Below are positions 13,418 to 14,458 of a stretch of 14,458 nt of DNA, piece after piece. The notes below the pieces were generated by a model. The model was given only the letters and a program-made list of their open reading frames with translations, did no database searches and was not told the DNA's origin. Position numbers and translations under genes: made by a program. Source of the stretch: JBJSXF01 sp046086225 (GTDB lineage Bacteria > Actinomycetota > Acidimicrobiia > IMCC26256 > PALSA-610); contig JBJSXF010000032.1 of assembly GCA_046086225.1 (NCBI GenBank), positions 1 through 14,458 of the forward strand, written 5' to 3'. Every line of letters starts with the position of its first letter. Position 1 is the first letter of the stretch.

Positions 13418-14458
13418 ATGGCATCCCGCACCCGTCGCCGACCGCTCGGCGCGGGTGAGCTCGCCGAGGCCGCCCTGCTGGCCGACCTCGCGGTCGTGCT
13501 TGCGGTCGCCGGACAGATCGTCCCGCTCGGCGGCGCCCTCATCGCGCTCGCCACCGTCCCCCTCGCCGTCGCCGCGTCCCGGCACCGACTGCGGGCCGTG
13601 GTCGCGGGAAGCGTCGCCGCCGCGTTCGTCGGGTTCCTCGTCATCGGCACGGCTGCCCTCTGGACGATGGGCGCGTGCGCCCTCCTCGGAACCTGGGTCG
13701 GGATCTCCGACCGCCGAGGGCGATCGAGTCGGAGGACGATCGTGCTCGGCAGCCTCGTCCTGTGGCCGCCGGTCGCGGTGTTCTTCAACACGATGATGGT
13801 CGTGTTCTCGTCGCTCCGCGAGCTGATGCTCGACCAGATCCGCAATGCGACGAAGGGCTCCCTGCGCATTCTCGAGGCTGCCGGCTCCCGCGATGCGGCC
13901 GCCCGGACCGAGTCGGCGGTCACGTGGATGACCGACCACTGGTGGGTGACGGTGCCCGGCCTCCTCGCCTTCCTCGTCCCGCTCGCACTGTGGGTCGCGT
14001 GCGGCGTCTCCGCGCCGACATTGCGGCGAGTGCACCGGGCGTTCGGACCGCCGCGTTCGGGGCTCGCCGCGCCCGAGGCCGACCCCGGACCGGTGGCCCC
14101 GGTACCGGTCGCGCTCCACGACGTCGAGTTCCGTTACCCCGGCCGTCGTCGTCCGGCCCTCACCAGCACCTCCCTGCGGATCGAACCGGGCGAGCTCATC
14201 GCCGTGACCGGTCCGAACGGCGTCGGGAAGTCGACCCTCGCCCGCATCGTGGGCGGACGGGTCGCGCCCGATGCCGGTCGGATCGAACGACCGGGGACAC
14301 CCGGCCTCGGTGAGATCGGGGGCACCGCGTTCGTCGCCCAGCGCCCCGAGGCGCAGGTGCTCGGCGTGCGGGCCGCCGACGACGTGGTCTGGGGACTGCG
14401 CGAGCCCGATGCGGTCGACACCGAGGCCGTGCTCGCCGCAGTCGGCCTGGCCGGATTC
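13418..14458 (+). CDS. Fusion of a multi-pass membrane domain with an ECF-type ABC ATPase domain, 3' end missing
   Basis: An open frame of 347 codons from ATG at 13418 to the last base of the window. The N-terminal 200 residues hold about five or six hydrophobic stretches (near 17-33, 36-53, 58-80, 82-97, 107-131, 176-197) with LRELMLDQIRNATKGSLRIL (133-152) between them; the layout recalls YybS/DUF2232-type membrane proteins or ECF S components, which I cannot confirm. A short Pro-rich linker (209-230) leads to an ATPase half: VALHDVEFRYPG (231-242), Walker A GPNGVGKST (265-273) and Q-loop AQRPEAQV (307-314), which resembles the FQNPDDQ-like loop of energy-coupling factor ATPases. The signature and Walker B lie beyond the window. 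This would be a vitamin or metal importer with substrate-facing and ATPase parts on one chain. Confidence 0.75.
   Translation, partial: MASRTRRRPLGAGELAEAALLADLAVVLAVAGQIVPLGGALIALATVPLAVAASRHRLRAVVAGSVAAAFVGFLVIGTAALWTMGACALLGTWVGISDRRGRSSRRTIVLGSLVLWPPVAVFFNTMMVVFSSLRELMLDQIRNATKGSLRILEAAGSRDAAARTESAVTWMTDHWWVTVPGLLAFLVPLALWVACGVSAPTLRRVHRAFGPPRSGLAAPEADPGPVAPVPVALHDVEFRYPGRRRPALTSTSLRIEPGELIAVTGPNGVGKSTLARIVGGRVAPDAGRIERPGTPGLGEIGGTAFVAQRPEAQVLGVRAADDVVWGLREPDAVDTEAVLAAVGLAGF

Noticed and set aside
1..14458. CRISPR array, insertion sequence, prophage, toxin-antitoxin or defence island
   Set aside because: No direct-repeat spacers, no transposase or integrase frame, and no known toxin or defence domains were recognised; all genes look like ordinary chromosomal genes of even base composition.

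Overview
This window is about 70% GC by eye, packed with short-gap genes and rich in GTG starts, which points to a high-GC actinobacterium. The order Acidimicrobiales or a relative (class Acidimicrobiia) is my best guess. That rests on the mixture of gene families (an F420-type luciferase-like oxidoreductase, an actinobacterial sensor-type ATPase, a 'DNPVWHAL' type GNAT protein) and on what looks like widespread leaderless transcription; no marker gene proves it. I see no mobile element, CRISPR array, tRNA or rRNA. This is ordinary chromosome, with the right-hand edge cutting a gene.

Layout, left to right. (1) 1-342: the 3' end of a pyridoxamine-phosphate-oxidase-like flavin/F420 protein, converging through a strong hairpin on a phytanoyl-CoA dioxygenase-type gene (383-1267, minus). 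(2) That gene is head to head with a GNAT acetyltransferase (1287-1988, plus), with only 19 bases between the two start codons; a CorA-type divalent-metal transporter follows 10 bases later (1999-2907). (3) A small cold-shock protein (3053-3253) with a TTG start and a foldable leader, closed by a perfect hairpin terminator shared with the convergent gene. (4) 3341-5212, minus: an orphan membrane-anchored histidine-kinase-like ATPase with long low-complexity regions and no recognisable phospho-acceptor histidine. (5) 5324-7828, minus: a tightly coupled three-gene ABC-2 exporter operon (ATPase, permease, permease). (6) 7972-9207, plus: a membrane-anchored, secreted YVTN-type beta-propeller, divergent from the exporter. 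(7) 9290-11812, plus: a three-oxidoreductase operon (luciferase-like F420 type, aldo/keto reductase, nitroreductase). (8) 11946-13379, plus: an HtrA-type membrane-anchored serine protease with a PDZ domain. (9) 13418 to the end, plus: an open reading frame joining an N-terminal multi-pass membrane domain to a C-terminal ECF-type ABC ATPase domain, cut by the window end.

The features most worth a second look are the fused membrane/ATPase protein at the right edge; the orphan kinase-like ATPase; the overlapping divergent -10 boxes between the dioxygenase and acetyltransferase genes; and a recurring spacing of an A/T-containing hexamer 6-8 bases before start codons, suggesting leaderless mRNAs for six transcription units. 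Most functional assignments are at family level; substrates are unknown for nearly all genes.
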